In this document: positions 1-6,100 of the stretch, piece after piece
Layout of the letters: every line of letters begins with the position of its first letter
Numbering within the stretch: the stretch's first letter is position 1
From: Gammaproteobacteria bacterium
Lineage (GTDB): Bacteria > Pseudomonadota > Gammaproteobacteria > HK1
Direction: 5' to 3'
NCBI GenBank assembly: GCA_020444775.1
Contig: JAGRHX010000189.1
Location: 1 to 7,462 of the forward strand
DNA length: 7,462 nt
Translations under genes and position numbers: made by a program
Notes under the pieces: generated by a model
Database searches by the model: none
Seen by the model: the letters and a program-made list of their open reading frames with translations, nothing else
What the model was told of the DNA's origin: nothing

Positions 1-1
1 C

Positions 2-202
2 GGCGTGCGCCCGGACCCGCTGGTGCGCTTCGACCCGGCCACGGAGACCTTCCAGTCCTGGCCGATTCCCTCCGGCGGGGTATACGCGGGCATCATCCGC
101 CACATGCGCCCCACACATGACGGACAGGACCTGCTGATCCACCAGTCGAGCACCAACCGCATCATCCTCGTGGACTTGAAGGGGGCTTCCGCGGGCCGGT
201 GA
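2..202 (+). CDS. C-terminal end of a Vgb-like beta-propeller protein (streptogramin lyase-like), 5'-truncated
   Basis: The reading frame is open from the left edge and stops with TGA, leaving 66 visible residues. They carry the repeat pattern of virginiamycin B lyase-like propellers: a blade of the form VRFDPATETFQSWPIPSGG, then a second blade with HMRPTHDGQDLLIHQSSTNRIILVDL. In this family each blade repeats an 'xFDPxTxxFxxyPlP' unit, and true Vgb linearises streptogramin B antibiotics by C-O bond elimination. Many environmental homologues have no proven substrate, and some are quinoprotein- or cytochrome-associated sensors. The residues that decide lyase activity lie upstream and cannot be seen, so only the fold is called. 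An internal GTG at position 5 is unlikely to be the real start, because the frame and the repeat continue to the left. It converges on the HEAT-repeat gene at 307-1494. Confidence 0.6.
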   Translation, partial: GVRPDPLVRFDPATETFQSWPIPSGGVYAGIIRHMRPTHDGQDLLIHQSSTNRIILVDLKGASAGR

Positions 203-225
203 TTGCGCCGGCGGAAGAGACAGCC

Positions 226-260
226 GTGGCCAATGGGTTGGCCGCTTTGAACCAGCGGCC
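226..260. terminator. Overlapping hairpins between convergent genes, possible terminator
   Basis: Two perfect 6-bp inverted repeats overlap here. GGCCAA (228-233) pairs with TTGGCC (238-243) across a 4-nt loop. GGCCGC (240-245) pairs with GCGGCC (255-260) across a 9-nt loop. They share GGCC, so only one can form at a time. They lie 24 bp after the stop of the + strand Vgb-like gene and about 45 bp beyond the stop of the - strand HEAT gene, as expected for a shared terminator. No strong T-run follows on either strand (only CTTTG on +), so a factor-independent terminator is only moderately likely. An 8-bp direct repeat TGAACCAG (248-255 and 262-269) overlaps the second hairpin. Confidence 0.35.
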
Positions 261-306
261 CTGAACCAGGAGGGAAAGGCGCGTTCCGACCGAGGGCACG
301 CGGGAT

Positions 307-1494
307 TCAGTCTGACCCGTTGTCCCTGAGCGCTGCCTCGATGTTCGCGATCGCGGCTGCCGCGGCGTTGCGCACACTCTCGTGCTGGTTCAATACCAGT
401 CCGAGCAACGCACCCTGGAACGGCTCGGCGCTGCGGCCGATGAGACCCAGAAATACCGCGGTCGCAGCCAGGCGCTGCTCGTCTTTGTCCTGCGCGAGAA
501 CCTTGCGAAAGACCGGCGCTGCGCTGTTCATGTCATCGAACGCGACGCCGATCAGGCCAGCGCACAGCACTTCGATATCGGCATCGATGCGTTGTTGCAG
601 GCACTGCCTTACATCGTCCCGTAGTCCAGTCTCTTGCGCACCGATGGTGATGAGAACTTCCACGGCCGTGGATCTGAGCATCCACGTCTGCTCCCGCCTG
701 CTCGCGCCGAATACGCCGTGCAGGTCCAGACGCGGATAGTCGTCGATGACCGCGCCGAACAGCGTCCGGGCGATGCCGCGTGCCGCGGGCCCCATCCGGC
801 CAAGCGCTTGCATTGCCGTGAATGGACGGAACGCACCCTCCAGCTCGAGCACGAGCTCGTCGCGTGCCAGGTTTGCCAGCGCCGGCGCCGCGGCGGAACC
901 GATCTGGGTCAGGGCCCAACCAAAGGATGACAAGGGCATCCACATGGCGTTGCCTCGAAACCTGTCCGCTAGAGCGGGAACTGCATCAGCCCCCGCCGGG
1001 CCCAGCTCTACCACGATGTCGACAGCGCCTAGGGCCGTATCTGGGGCAGCGAGATACAGTGCTTCCACCGCCTGCGCGACCCGTTCGCCGATGCGCTCCG
1101 TGCCGAGCTCGCTGCGTAAGCGCTCCGCGACCTGGTGTTCCGCGGATTGGATCGCGGCCAAAGACAGGGGCAACGCCATCTCGTTGCGCTCCAGCACCAG
1201 ATCGATCTGCTTCGGCCGCGGGGTTGCGCTGAGGCTTGCCAGCGTGAACCACGCATAGGCCTGCACGAGGTCGTCGGTACCGGTCGCCGTATCGCGCGCG
1301 ACCCGTGCGAGCCACACTCGCGCCTCAGTGGTGCCTGCCGATTCGGCCTCCAGGAGCGCTGAGCGCGCCGTATCCAGGTCACCGGCGGAGTATGCAGCGA
1401 TGCCCTGATCGAGTGCCTGCTGGGGTTCTAGCGCGATGACGTGTGCTGCGATGACCATCGTCTGAAGCAGAATCAGGGTACGACACCAACGCAT
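307..1494 (-). CDS. Exported Sel1/TPR-like plus HEAT-repeat protein, function unknown
   Basis: 395 residues from the chosen ATG. The N-terminus reads as a signal peptide: MRWCR, a hydrophobic core (TLILLQTMVIAAHVIA, residues 6-21), then LEPQ. Residues about 23-90 look like TPR/Sel1 helices (ALDQGIAAYSAGDLDTARSALLEAE, and later QAYAWFTLASL, a typical Sel1 ending). The middle and C-terminal parts hold several HEAT-like helical units with 'GPAGADAVPALADRF', 'IGSAAAPALANLA', 'MGPAARGIARTLFGAV' and 'RNAAAAAIANIEAAL'. Such solenoids are protein-binding scaffolds, and no catalytic motif is visible. The frame can be extended upstream to about 1737, but that extension would overlap the divergent htrA gene and lacks a signal peptide at its start. 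The ATG at 1494 has a GAGG (complement of 1504-1507) 9 nt upstream. The gene is transcribed divergently from the HtrA-type protease, so the product is probably periplasmic and might be a partner or regulator of it. That link is inference from position only. Confidence 0.7.
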   Translation of the reverse strand: MRWCRTLILLQTMVIAAHVIALEPQQALDQGIAAYSAGDLDTARSALLEAESAGTTEARVWLARVARDTATGTDDLVQAYAWFTLASLSATPRPKQIDLVLERNEMALPLSLAAIQSAEHQVAERLRSELGTERIGERVAQAVEALYLAAPDTALGAVDIVVELGPAGADAVPALADRFRGNAMWMPLSSFGWALTQIGSAAAPALANLARDELVLELEGAFRPFTAMQALGRMGPAARGIARTLFGAVIDDYPRLDLHGVFGASRREQTWMLRSTAVEVLITIGAQETGLRDDVRQCLQQRIDADIEVLCAGLIGVAFDDMNSAAPVFRKVLAQDKDEQRLAATAVFLGLIGRSAEPFQGALLGLVLNQHESVRNAAAAAIANIEAALRDNGSD

Positions 1495-1667
1495 CGCGCA
1501 GGACCTCGGGACTTCGCGCTCTGTATGTGTGCACGGTAGAACACCTGCCGCCACCAGCGATTGACGGAAGTCAAGACTGCTTCCTGGTGAGGACGCTATA
1601 GGTTTTCGCGTGTCAGTGGACGTCATCGTCGGATGGCGAGGGTAACCATCAACCGGGGGGCAAGCGC
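1495..1667. promoter_or_regulatory. Divergent intergenic region with TTGAC-N4-GTCAA inverted repeat (1561-1574)
   Basis: This 173-bp stretch must hold the promoters of both the HEAT-repeat gene (-) and the htrA-type gene (+). Its clearest element is a perfect 5-bp inverted repeat TTGAC-GGAA-GTCAA at 1561-1574, nearly central. It could be an operator for a dimeric regulator. Each arm also presents a TTGAC, resembling a sigma70 -35 hexamer, on one strand. No convincing -10 box sits 16-18 bp from either arm; a TATAGG at 1597-1602 is about 30 bp from the + strand arm. Promoters are therefore not assigned. A G-tract at 1655-1660 is the probable ribosome binding site of htrA. Confidence 0.3.
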
Positions 1668-2816
1668 ATGATGCTTCGAGCGTGGAGGCCACTTGTTGCC
1701 GTAGTCCGGCTGTGCGTGCTCGTGGTGATGGTGTCAAGGAGCAGCGCCGGGCTGGCGCAGAGCTGTGACACGAGCGCAGCGGAGCTCTTCCAGCGCGTTG
1801 AACCCTTGGTCGTAAACATCTTCTCGATGACCATAGACCCGTACAGGTCGCGCCAACGTATCGAGGCGCGCCTGGGCAGCGGCGTGATCGTCGATGGCGA
1901 TGGTCACGTGGTCACCAATGCCCACGTTGTACAGGACGCCGCATACGTTGCGGTCGGTGATGAACGTGGGGCGAACGGGTTGGTCGAGGTGGAGGTCGTC
2001 GGCACGGATGCGATCCTGGACCTTGCGGTGCTGCAGCTACCACCTCACGAGGGACAAGCCACGCATCTTTCCTTTGCGGATTCCGACAAGCTTCAGGTCG
2101 GTGCCGAGGTGCTTGCCGTTGGTAACCAGCTCGGCCTGGGCAAGACCTTGACCCGGGGCATCGTCTCCGGACTCGCGCGCCAGGTCTCCGCTTCGACCTA
2201 CGGTTGGCGCGACAACCTCATCCAGACCGATGCGGCCATCAACCCCGGCAGCTCCGGTGGGCCGCTGTTCAACCGCTGTGGCGAGGTGGTCGGACTCAAT
2301 ACCAGCGTATCGCCAGGACGCGAGAACATAGGCTTCGCGATACCGGCCAATCAGGTTGTGAAGGGTATGCAGGCGATCATCGAGCATGGTCGCATCGTGC
2401 GGCCCTGGCACGGTGTATTCGGACGGCTGGTCAGTCCTGGCATGCAGCGTTTGTTTCGTGTGCCGCTGGTGCGTGGACTGTTGGTCGAGACCGTGGAGCC
2501 GGGCAGCCCGGCAGACAAGCTGGGTCTTCGCGGTGGCACGATACCGATCAGGATTGTCGGCGCGGAGTTCGTGCTCGGTGGCGACATCATCACCCAGGTC
2601 AACGGCCGCCGTCTGCTGGATTCAAAGGCCTTGGTGGATGTGTTGGACTCGCTACGTGTTGGTCAGGAGATCGAGTTCGAGTACTACCGTGAGGGCCAGA
2701 AGCACTCCGCCAAGGTCGTGTTGCCGGAGCGACCGGCGTTGCCTGGTGATGCAATCTGGACGCTGGACGAGGGGGAGTCGACACTGGGGGCGCTGCTGTC
2801 GGGACGGGGCTGGTAG
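1668..2816 (+). CDS. HtrA/DegP-type S1C serine protease with one PDZ domain, exported
   Basis: 382 residues. An N-terminal signal peptide (hydrophobic VAVVRLCVLVVMV, ending near AGLA-QS around residue 30) sends it to the periplasm. The trypsin-like domain spans about residues 38-240 with the full catalytic triad: His86 in TNAHVV, Asp118 in AILDLAVLQL and Ser196 in NPGSSGGPLF. One PDZ domain follows at about 255-350. It has a carboxylate-binding-type segment RGLLVETVEPGSPADKLGL and a short insertion (RGGTIPIRIVGAEFVLGGD) found in many S1C proteases of the Deg type. E. coli DegP has two PDZ domains and DegS has one plus a membrane anchor; this protein has one and appears to be released. Family role: degradation or chaperoning of misfolded envelope proteins, often stress-activated. 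The start is the first of two adjacent ATGs, 7 nt after GGGGGG (1655-1660). Mature-form cysteines at 33 and 204 could form a disulfide. The sequence before Cys33 does not fit a lipobox. It is the only gene on this strand here, divergent from the HEAT-repeat gene. Confidence 0.9.
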   Translation: MMLRAWRPLVAVVRLCVLVVMVSRSSAGLAQSCDTSAAELFQRVEPLVVNIFSMTIDPYRSRQRIEARLGSGVIVDGDGHVVTNAHVVQDAAYVAVGDERGANGLVEVEVVGTDAILDLAVLQLPPHEGQATHLSFADSDKLQVGAEVLAVGNQLGLGKTLTRGIVSGLARQVSASTYGWRDNLIQTDAAINPGSSGGPLFNRCGEVVGLNTSVSPGRENIGFAIPANQVVKGMQAIIEHGRIVRPWHGVFGRLVSPGMQRLFRVPLVRGLLVETVEPGSPADKLGLRGGTIPIRIVGAEFVLGGDIITQVNGRRLLDSKALVDVLDSLRVGQEIEFEYYREGQKHSAKVVLPERPALPGDAIWTLDEGESTLGALLSGRGW

Positions 2817-3806
2817 CGGGTGTGTTGAAAGGGTGGTGGCGGACAGCCGGTGCGGGCCGAGACGGTGGCGGAGATGGCGTTCTCCGCGACTTTCGTTCAC
2901 GCGGAAGCAACGACGGCCCGACGGCCCGCGATCGCCATTGCGGCGATGCTGGCCGAGCTACGTGTTGCTGGCCTACAGACGGTTTACTCGGTTGGCTGCT
3001 GGACCCGCTCGGCGTCCGCCTCGCAGAGGCCATCTGAGTCTTGCCCGTGCGCTGACACCAAAGACCGAGCTGCACACACGGTGGCTGGATAACGTCCCGG
3101 TGGCGAGAACCCCGTCTCCGGCCAATCCGTAAGCTACCCCGGTCACCGGCCTCGTAGATGCTCCGGCCCGCGGGGCATGCGTGTGCTCGCGTGGCACGGG
3201 ACGCGGTCGATGTACCGACAGTGGCTCCCCGTCAATACATCAAGTGCTGTCCGTCGTTCACTGGGAGTTCTGACGTGGATCCAGGAACGGATGCATGCGG
3301 ATTGGACTGTTGATACCGATGCTGGTCGGCGCAGACGGCCAGCGCATCGCGGTCTGCGGCGGCAAGCAGCAGTCAGTACCGTCGACCAGACGCCAGCATA
3401 CGGGCACACTCAGCGTGCCGGTGACGAGAGCGGTGGGCTCGAGTTTGTGCGGCGATGAAGCCCCGTTGGCCGCCAACCTCGGCGATTTCGCCTCTGCGAT
3501 TTCGGTTGGACTCGCATGAAACCGCCGTGTCCAGGTGTAGCGCGCAGTCGCACCACGAGCGCTCAGGGTGAACAGGGCAAGCTTCGACGACATCACAGTC
3601 ACGGTCACCGGCGAGCGGCTCAGATGCGCAGGCAACCAGTCGAGCTTGAAGGGCGATCCTGGAGGCGATGCTGGCGCTGAGTCGCAGGGCGATTCCCGCG
3701 GGTCGTCACGGTGGCGGGTGTGGCATCGGCAAGGTGAGGGTCATTTCGGTGAGTATCGAACCGGCGCGAGAAGCCTGGAGCACGTCTTACTCAATGGTTG
3801 GGACGA
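2817..3806. other. About 990 bp without a recognisable gene
   Basis: No protein family, tRNA, rRNA or insertion sequence end is recognised here. Three things are visible. First, a short GTG-started ORF on + at 2850-3092 (80 codons, about 70% GC at third positions) has no clear ribosome binding site and no recognisable product. Second, from about 3274 to 3806 one of the three base columns is clearly GC-richer. It fits third positions of a + frame that is interrupted by TGA at 3517 and TAG at 3538, and equally of a - frame open from 3740 down to 3258. Third, an 11-bp sequence CGGTCACCGGC occurs at 3140-3150 and again at 3602-3612, the first inside the near-palindrome CCGGT-C-ACCGG. The stretch may hold a decayed gene, a small gene or the untranslated leader of bciA. 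No clear bciA promoter was found. Confidence 0.5.
3295..3519 (+). CDS. Possible small protein of 74 residues, unrecognised
   Basis: An ATG at 3295 follows AGGA (3283-3286) by 8 nt, a good ribosome binding site spacing. Codon-position GC, counted by hand, is about 62, 54 and 74 percent for positions 1, 2 and 3, the order expected for coding sequence in a high-GC genome. The product begins with a short hydrophobic run (IGLLIPMLVGA), then becomes polar, and has no motif I recognise. The same base column is also the third position of a longer open frame on the opposite strand (3258-3740), so the strand is not certain. The + frame reopens after two stops and runs toward bciA, so this could instead be the first fragment of a decayed gene. 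Confidence is low. Confidence 0.2.
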   Translation: MRIGLLIPMLVGADGQRIAVCGGKQQSVPSTRRQHTGTLSVPVTRAVGSSLCGDEAPLAANLGDFASAISVGLA

Positions 3807-4838
3807 ATGGGACCAGTATTCGGTGATGCTCAGCCCCGGCTGTCGCCGCACCCACGGCGGGTGTTTCTGCTGGGCGCTACCGGCACGATCGGGCGCGCCG
3901 TCGCGCGCGCACTCGTCGAACGTGGCCACGAGGTCGTCTGTTTTGTGCGGGCCCGCGCAGGGGTGGGCGGTTCACTGTCGCCGCCGGACACGGCGCGGCT
4001 GCTCGACGGTACGACACTTCGCTTTGGTGATCTTACCGATGGCAATTCTCTGGTCTCGCGCGGCTTCATGGGTGAACGATTCGACGTATTGATCTCATGC
4101 CTTGCGTCGCGTACCGGCGTCCCGGCCGACGCCTGGGCCATCGACCATCGGGCGCACGTCCAGGCGCTCGATGCTGCACGAGCGGCCGGGGTCGGGCATG
4201 TCGTGCTGCTGTCGGCCATTTGCGTGCAGAAGCCGCGCCTGGCGTTTCAGCACGCAAAGCTCGCGTTCGAGCAGACCCTGATCGAGTCCGGGGTCAGGTA
4301 CTCGATCGTGCGGCCAACCGCGTACTTCAAGTCGCTGTCGGGGCAGGTCGAGCGATTGAAGCGCGGCAAGCCGTTCGTCGTGTTCGGAGACGGGCAGTTG
4401 ACGGCCTGCAAACCGGTCAGCGACCGCGATCTCGCCCACTATCTGGCCGACTGCCTTGATCAGGAGAGTCGACACGACCGCGTGTTGCCGATTGGCGGAC
4501 CGGGTGAGGCGGTCACGCCCTTGCAGCAAGGGGAGCACCTGTTTGCCCTGCTCGGACGCCCGCCGAAGTTTCGACACGTGCCGGTGAAGCTGCTAGACGC
4601 GGTGCAGCGCGCTCTCCACGCTCTCGGTAAGGTCAGTCCGGCCGTGGCGCGCAAGGCGGAACTGGCCCGCATCGGCCGCTACTACGCCACTGAGTCCATG
4701 CTCGTGCTCGACCCGGTCTCGGGGCGATACGACGCCAGCATGACGCCTTCGACCGGCAGCGAGACCCTGTTCGACTATTACGCGCGCCTGATCGCGTCCG
4801 ACGTCACGGTGGAACGGGGCGACCATGCCGTGTTCTGA
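3807..4838 (+). CDS. bciA: 3,8-divinyl (proto)chlorophyllide a 8-vinyl reductase (BciA type)
   Basis: 343 residues, close to the usual length of proteobacterial BciA. The enzyme reduces the C8 vinyl group of divinyl (proto)chlorophyllide to ethyl with NADPH, a late step of (bacterio)chlorophyll synthesis. It is an atypical short-chain dehydrogenase/NmrA-like Rossmann protein. The N-terminal VFLLGATGTIG (residues 19-29) is the dinucleotide-binding GxxGxxG. Family-specific stretches follow: VVCFVRARAGVGG (43-55), RFDVLISCLASRTG (91-104), AWAIDHRAHVQALDAA, then LLSAICVQKPRLAFQHAK (134-151). Next come SIVRPTAYFKSLSGQVERL and FVVFGDGQLTACKPVSD. The C-terminal segment ARIGRYYATESMLVLDP also matches what I recall of this family. 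Start: ATG at 3807 (weak upstream GGGA) or TTG at 3798, three codons earlier; neither has a strong ribosome binding site. No other pigment gene is visible on either side. A non-photosynthetic paralogue is possible but less likely given how closely the motifs match. Confidence 0.82.
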   Translation: MGPVFGDAQPRLSPHPRRVFLLGATGTIGRAVARALVERGHEVVCFVRARAGVGGSLSPPDTARLLDGTTLRFGDLTDGNSLVSRGFMGERFDVLISCLASRTGVPADAWAIDHRAHVQALDAARAAGVGHVVLLSAICVQKPRLAFQHAKLAFEQTLIESGVRYSIVRPTAYFKSLSGQVERLKRGKPFVVFGDGQLTACKPVSDRDLAHYLADCLDQESRHDRVLPIGGPGEAVTPLQQGEHLFALLGRPPKFRHVPVKLLDAVQRALHALGKVSPAVARKAELARIGRYYATESMLVLDPVSGRYDASMTPSTGSETLFDYYARLIASDVTVERGDHAVF

Positions 4839-5122
4839 GAGCGCCACCAGTGCGTGCGGGTGTGTCGGTCGTCAGCGTACTGTCCGCAATCGCGACGCCG
4901 CCGTCCCCGGTAGCATTCCGCTCGGCCAGGCATTGGCGACCCGTCCCGGGCGACGGCGTGCTGACCGGGTAGACGCCAGCGTGCCGTGCCGGCTTCATGA
5001 GCGCGTCTCATAAGCTTCCCTTGGCTGAAAGCCCCCCCATTTCTTCTGTACCCTTTTCTCGAATGGTTGCTCTGGTGCCGCATTGAGACGCGAGCGATCC
5101 GCACAGTGGGACGAGAAGCGCT
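4839..5122. other. Convergent intergenic region with small inverted repeats
   Basis: These 284 bp lie between the stops of bciA (+) and the LtnD-like gene (-). No supported gene is seen. A 9-bp perfect inverted repeat, CGCGTCTCA at 5002-5010 and TGAGACGCG at 5084-5092, encloses about 73 bp. Inside it, GGCT-GAA-AGCC (5023-5033) is a short hairpin followed by a C-run and ATTTCTTCT. It could act as a weak terminator for bciA, but the stem is only 4 bp. Base composition drops to pyrimidine-rich and less GC around 5034-5060. Confidence 0.4.
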
Positions 5123-6034
5123 TCAAGCCTGCTTGCGCGGCGTCACCTCGATCGCCGCCGCCGCCTCGTAGACCTTGACGAGCGCGGCGAGATCCTCATC
5201 CGCGCGCCCCTGTGCCGCCGCGGCGACATACTGTTGCAGCGCCGCGCTGGCGAGCGGCAGCGGCGCGGAGAAGCGCCGGCCTGCCTCGTTGACGATGCCT
5301 AGATCCTTGATCAGGATCGATATCGCGCCGCGCACATCGAAATCGCGCGAGAGAATCTGCGGCGCACGACCCTGGAACGCGACCGAGTTCCCCGCACCAT
5401 TGGTGATTACCTCGACCACCTTCTCGAGGTCCGCTCCCGCCTTGGCGGCCAAGGTCAGCGCTTCCGCCGCGGCGGCGTTGTGCACGCCGACCAGGAGCTG
5501 GTTGATCATTTTTACCGTCGACGCCTGACCGGGCTCGGTGCCGACGCGCGTGACGCGCTTGCCCATGGCCTCGAATGCGGGCAGCGCGGTCTCGAAGGCC
5601 GCATCCTCACCCGAGACGATGACCGTGAGCGTGCCGGCATCCGCGCCGCTCTTGCCGCCAGTGACCGGCGCATCGAGCATGGCGTGACCTGCCTCGGCGA
5701 GCCGCGCGGCCAGGCGCCGCGCGTCATCGGCCGATCCGGTGGTGTGCAGCACCACGGGCGTTCCAACTGGCAGAGCGCCTATCGCGCCGCTGTTGTCCGC
5801 GAACAGCACGGACTCCGCTTGCGCCGCATCGAACACGAGCACGATGAAGAGCTCGGCGCCTGCCGCTGCCTCGGCGGGGCTGGCCGCGAGGGTGCCGCCG
5901 GCCTGCGCGAGCAGCGCGCCGCGCCCCGGGTCGATGTCATAACCGCTCACCTCGAAGCCGCGCGCGAGGAGATTGCGCGCCTGACCGAGACCCATCGCGC
6001 CGAGCCCGACGAAGCCGATCCGCTTGATGCTCAT
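5123..6034 (-). CDS. NAD-dependent beta-hydroxyacid dehydrogenase, L-threonate dehydrogenase (LtnD)-like
   Basis: 303 residues, normal for the 3-hydroxyisobutyrate dehydrogenase superfamily. The N-terminal Rossmann motif IGFVGLGAMGLGQARNLL has GLGAMG at residues 10-15. Asp33 (GYDIDP) at the end of the second strand suggests NAD rather than NADP. The substrate loop DAPVTGGKSGADAGTLT (121-137) has the conserved DAPVSGG form, and the catalytic lysine is Lys175 in TVKMINQLLVG. The family's usual KxxxN is KxxxQ here (Gln179). As I recall, LtnD members also read KxxxQLLAGVH, and other LtnD-like stretches follow: GVHNAAAAEALTLAAKAG, AGNSVAF (214-220) and LIKDLGIV. LtnD oxidises L-threonate to 2-oxo-tetronate in four-carbon acid sugar breakdown, but the LtnD partners (kinase, isomerase, aldolase) are not in view, so the substrate is unproven. 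The ATG at 6034 has GAGGA (complement of 6044-6048) 9 nt upstream. The GMC gene ends 66 bp upstream on the same strand, probably in one operon. Confidence 0.85.
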   Translation of the reverse strand: MSIKRIGFVGLGAMGLGQARNLLARGFEVSGYDIDPGRGALLAQAGGTLAASPAEAAAGAELFIVLVFDAAQAESVLFADNSGAIGALPVGTPVVLHTTGSADDARRLAARLAEAGHAMLDAPVTGGKSGADAGTLTVIVSGEDAAFETALPAFEAMGKRVTRVGTEPGQASTVKMINQLLVGVHNAAAAEALTLAAKAGADLEKVVEVITNGAGNSVAFQGRAPQILSRDFDVRGAISILIKDLGIVNEAGRRFSAPLPLASAALQQYVAAAAQGRADEDLAALVKVYEAAAAIEVTPRKQA

Positions 6035-6075
6035 ATGTAGTAATCCTCAATATGTTGTGCGTTCCGGCCTCGAGT

Positions 6076-6097
6076 GCACCGGGGTGCGGAGATCCGC
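6076..6097 (-). promoter_or_regulatory. Two adjoining hairpins in the GMC to LtnD-like intercistronic gap
   Basis: GCACC-GG-GGTGC (6076-6087) and GCGGA-GA-TCCGC (6086-6097) are perfect 5-bp inverted repeats that touch end to end and share GC. Read on the - strand, they come directly after the stop of the GMC gene and before the ribosome binding site of the LtnD-like gene. With realistic 4-nt loops each stem is 4 bp. They could be a partial terminator, a processing site or RNA-stabilising hairpins that tune downstream expression. No T-run follows. Confidence 0.25.
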
Positions 6098-6100
6098 CGC

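Noticed and set aside
347..354. GCGATCGC octamer (also at 2928-2935 and 6760-6767), resembling the cyanobacterial HIP1 repeat
   Set aside because: Three copies in 7.5 kb is only modestly above expectation for this composition, and two are inside genes. Not enough to call a repeat family.
1561..1602. TTGACG (1561) and TATAGG (1597) as a sigma70 promoter for htrA
   Set aside because: The two boxes are about 30 bp apart, far more than the 16-18 bp needed.
1495..1737. 81-residue N-terminal extension of the HEAT-repeat protein
   Set aside because: It would overlap the htrA start and bury the clear signal peptide. The extension lacks protein-like composition, and the ATG at 1494 has a plausible ribosome binding site.
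1751..1768. Lipoprotein lipobox before Cys33 of the HtrA-type protease
   Set aside because: The residues before the cysteine are A-Q-S, which do not fit the L-[AS]-[GA]-C pattern. Ordinary signal peptidase cleavage is more likely.
2386..3132. 248-codon open frame on + overlapping the end of htrA
   Set aside because: Very rich in Arg, Ser, Trp and Cys, as expected of an off-frame reading of the htrA sequence. No family resemblance.
2944..3674. CGATGCTGG occurring at 2944, 3317 and 3666
   Set aside because: A 9-mer at irregular spacing with no shared flanks; most likely chance.
3500..3806. PpsR/CrtJ-type site (TGT-N12-ACA) upstream of bciA
   Set aside because: I checked the TGT triplets I found at 3528, 3536 and 3719; none is followed by ACA at 12 nt. 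No such operator was seen.
4778..5104. 108-codon open frame on - across the bciA end and the convergent gap
   Set aside because: Overlaps the bciA coding end, has Arg/His-rich shadow composition, and shows no motif.
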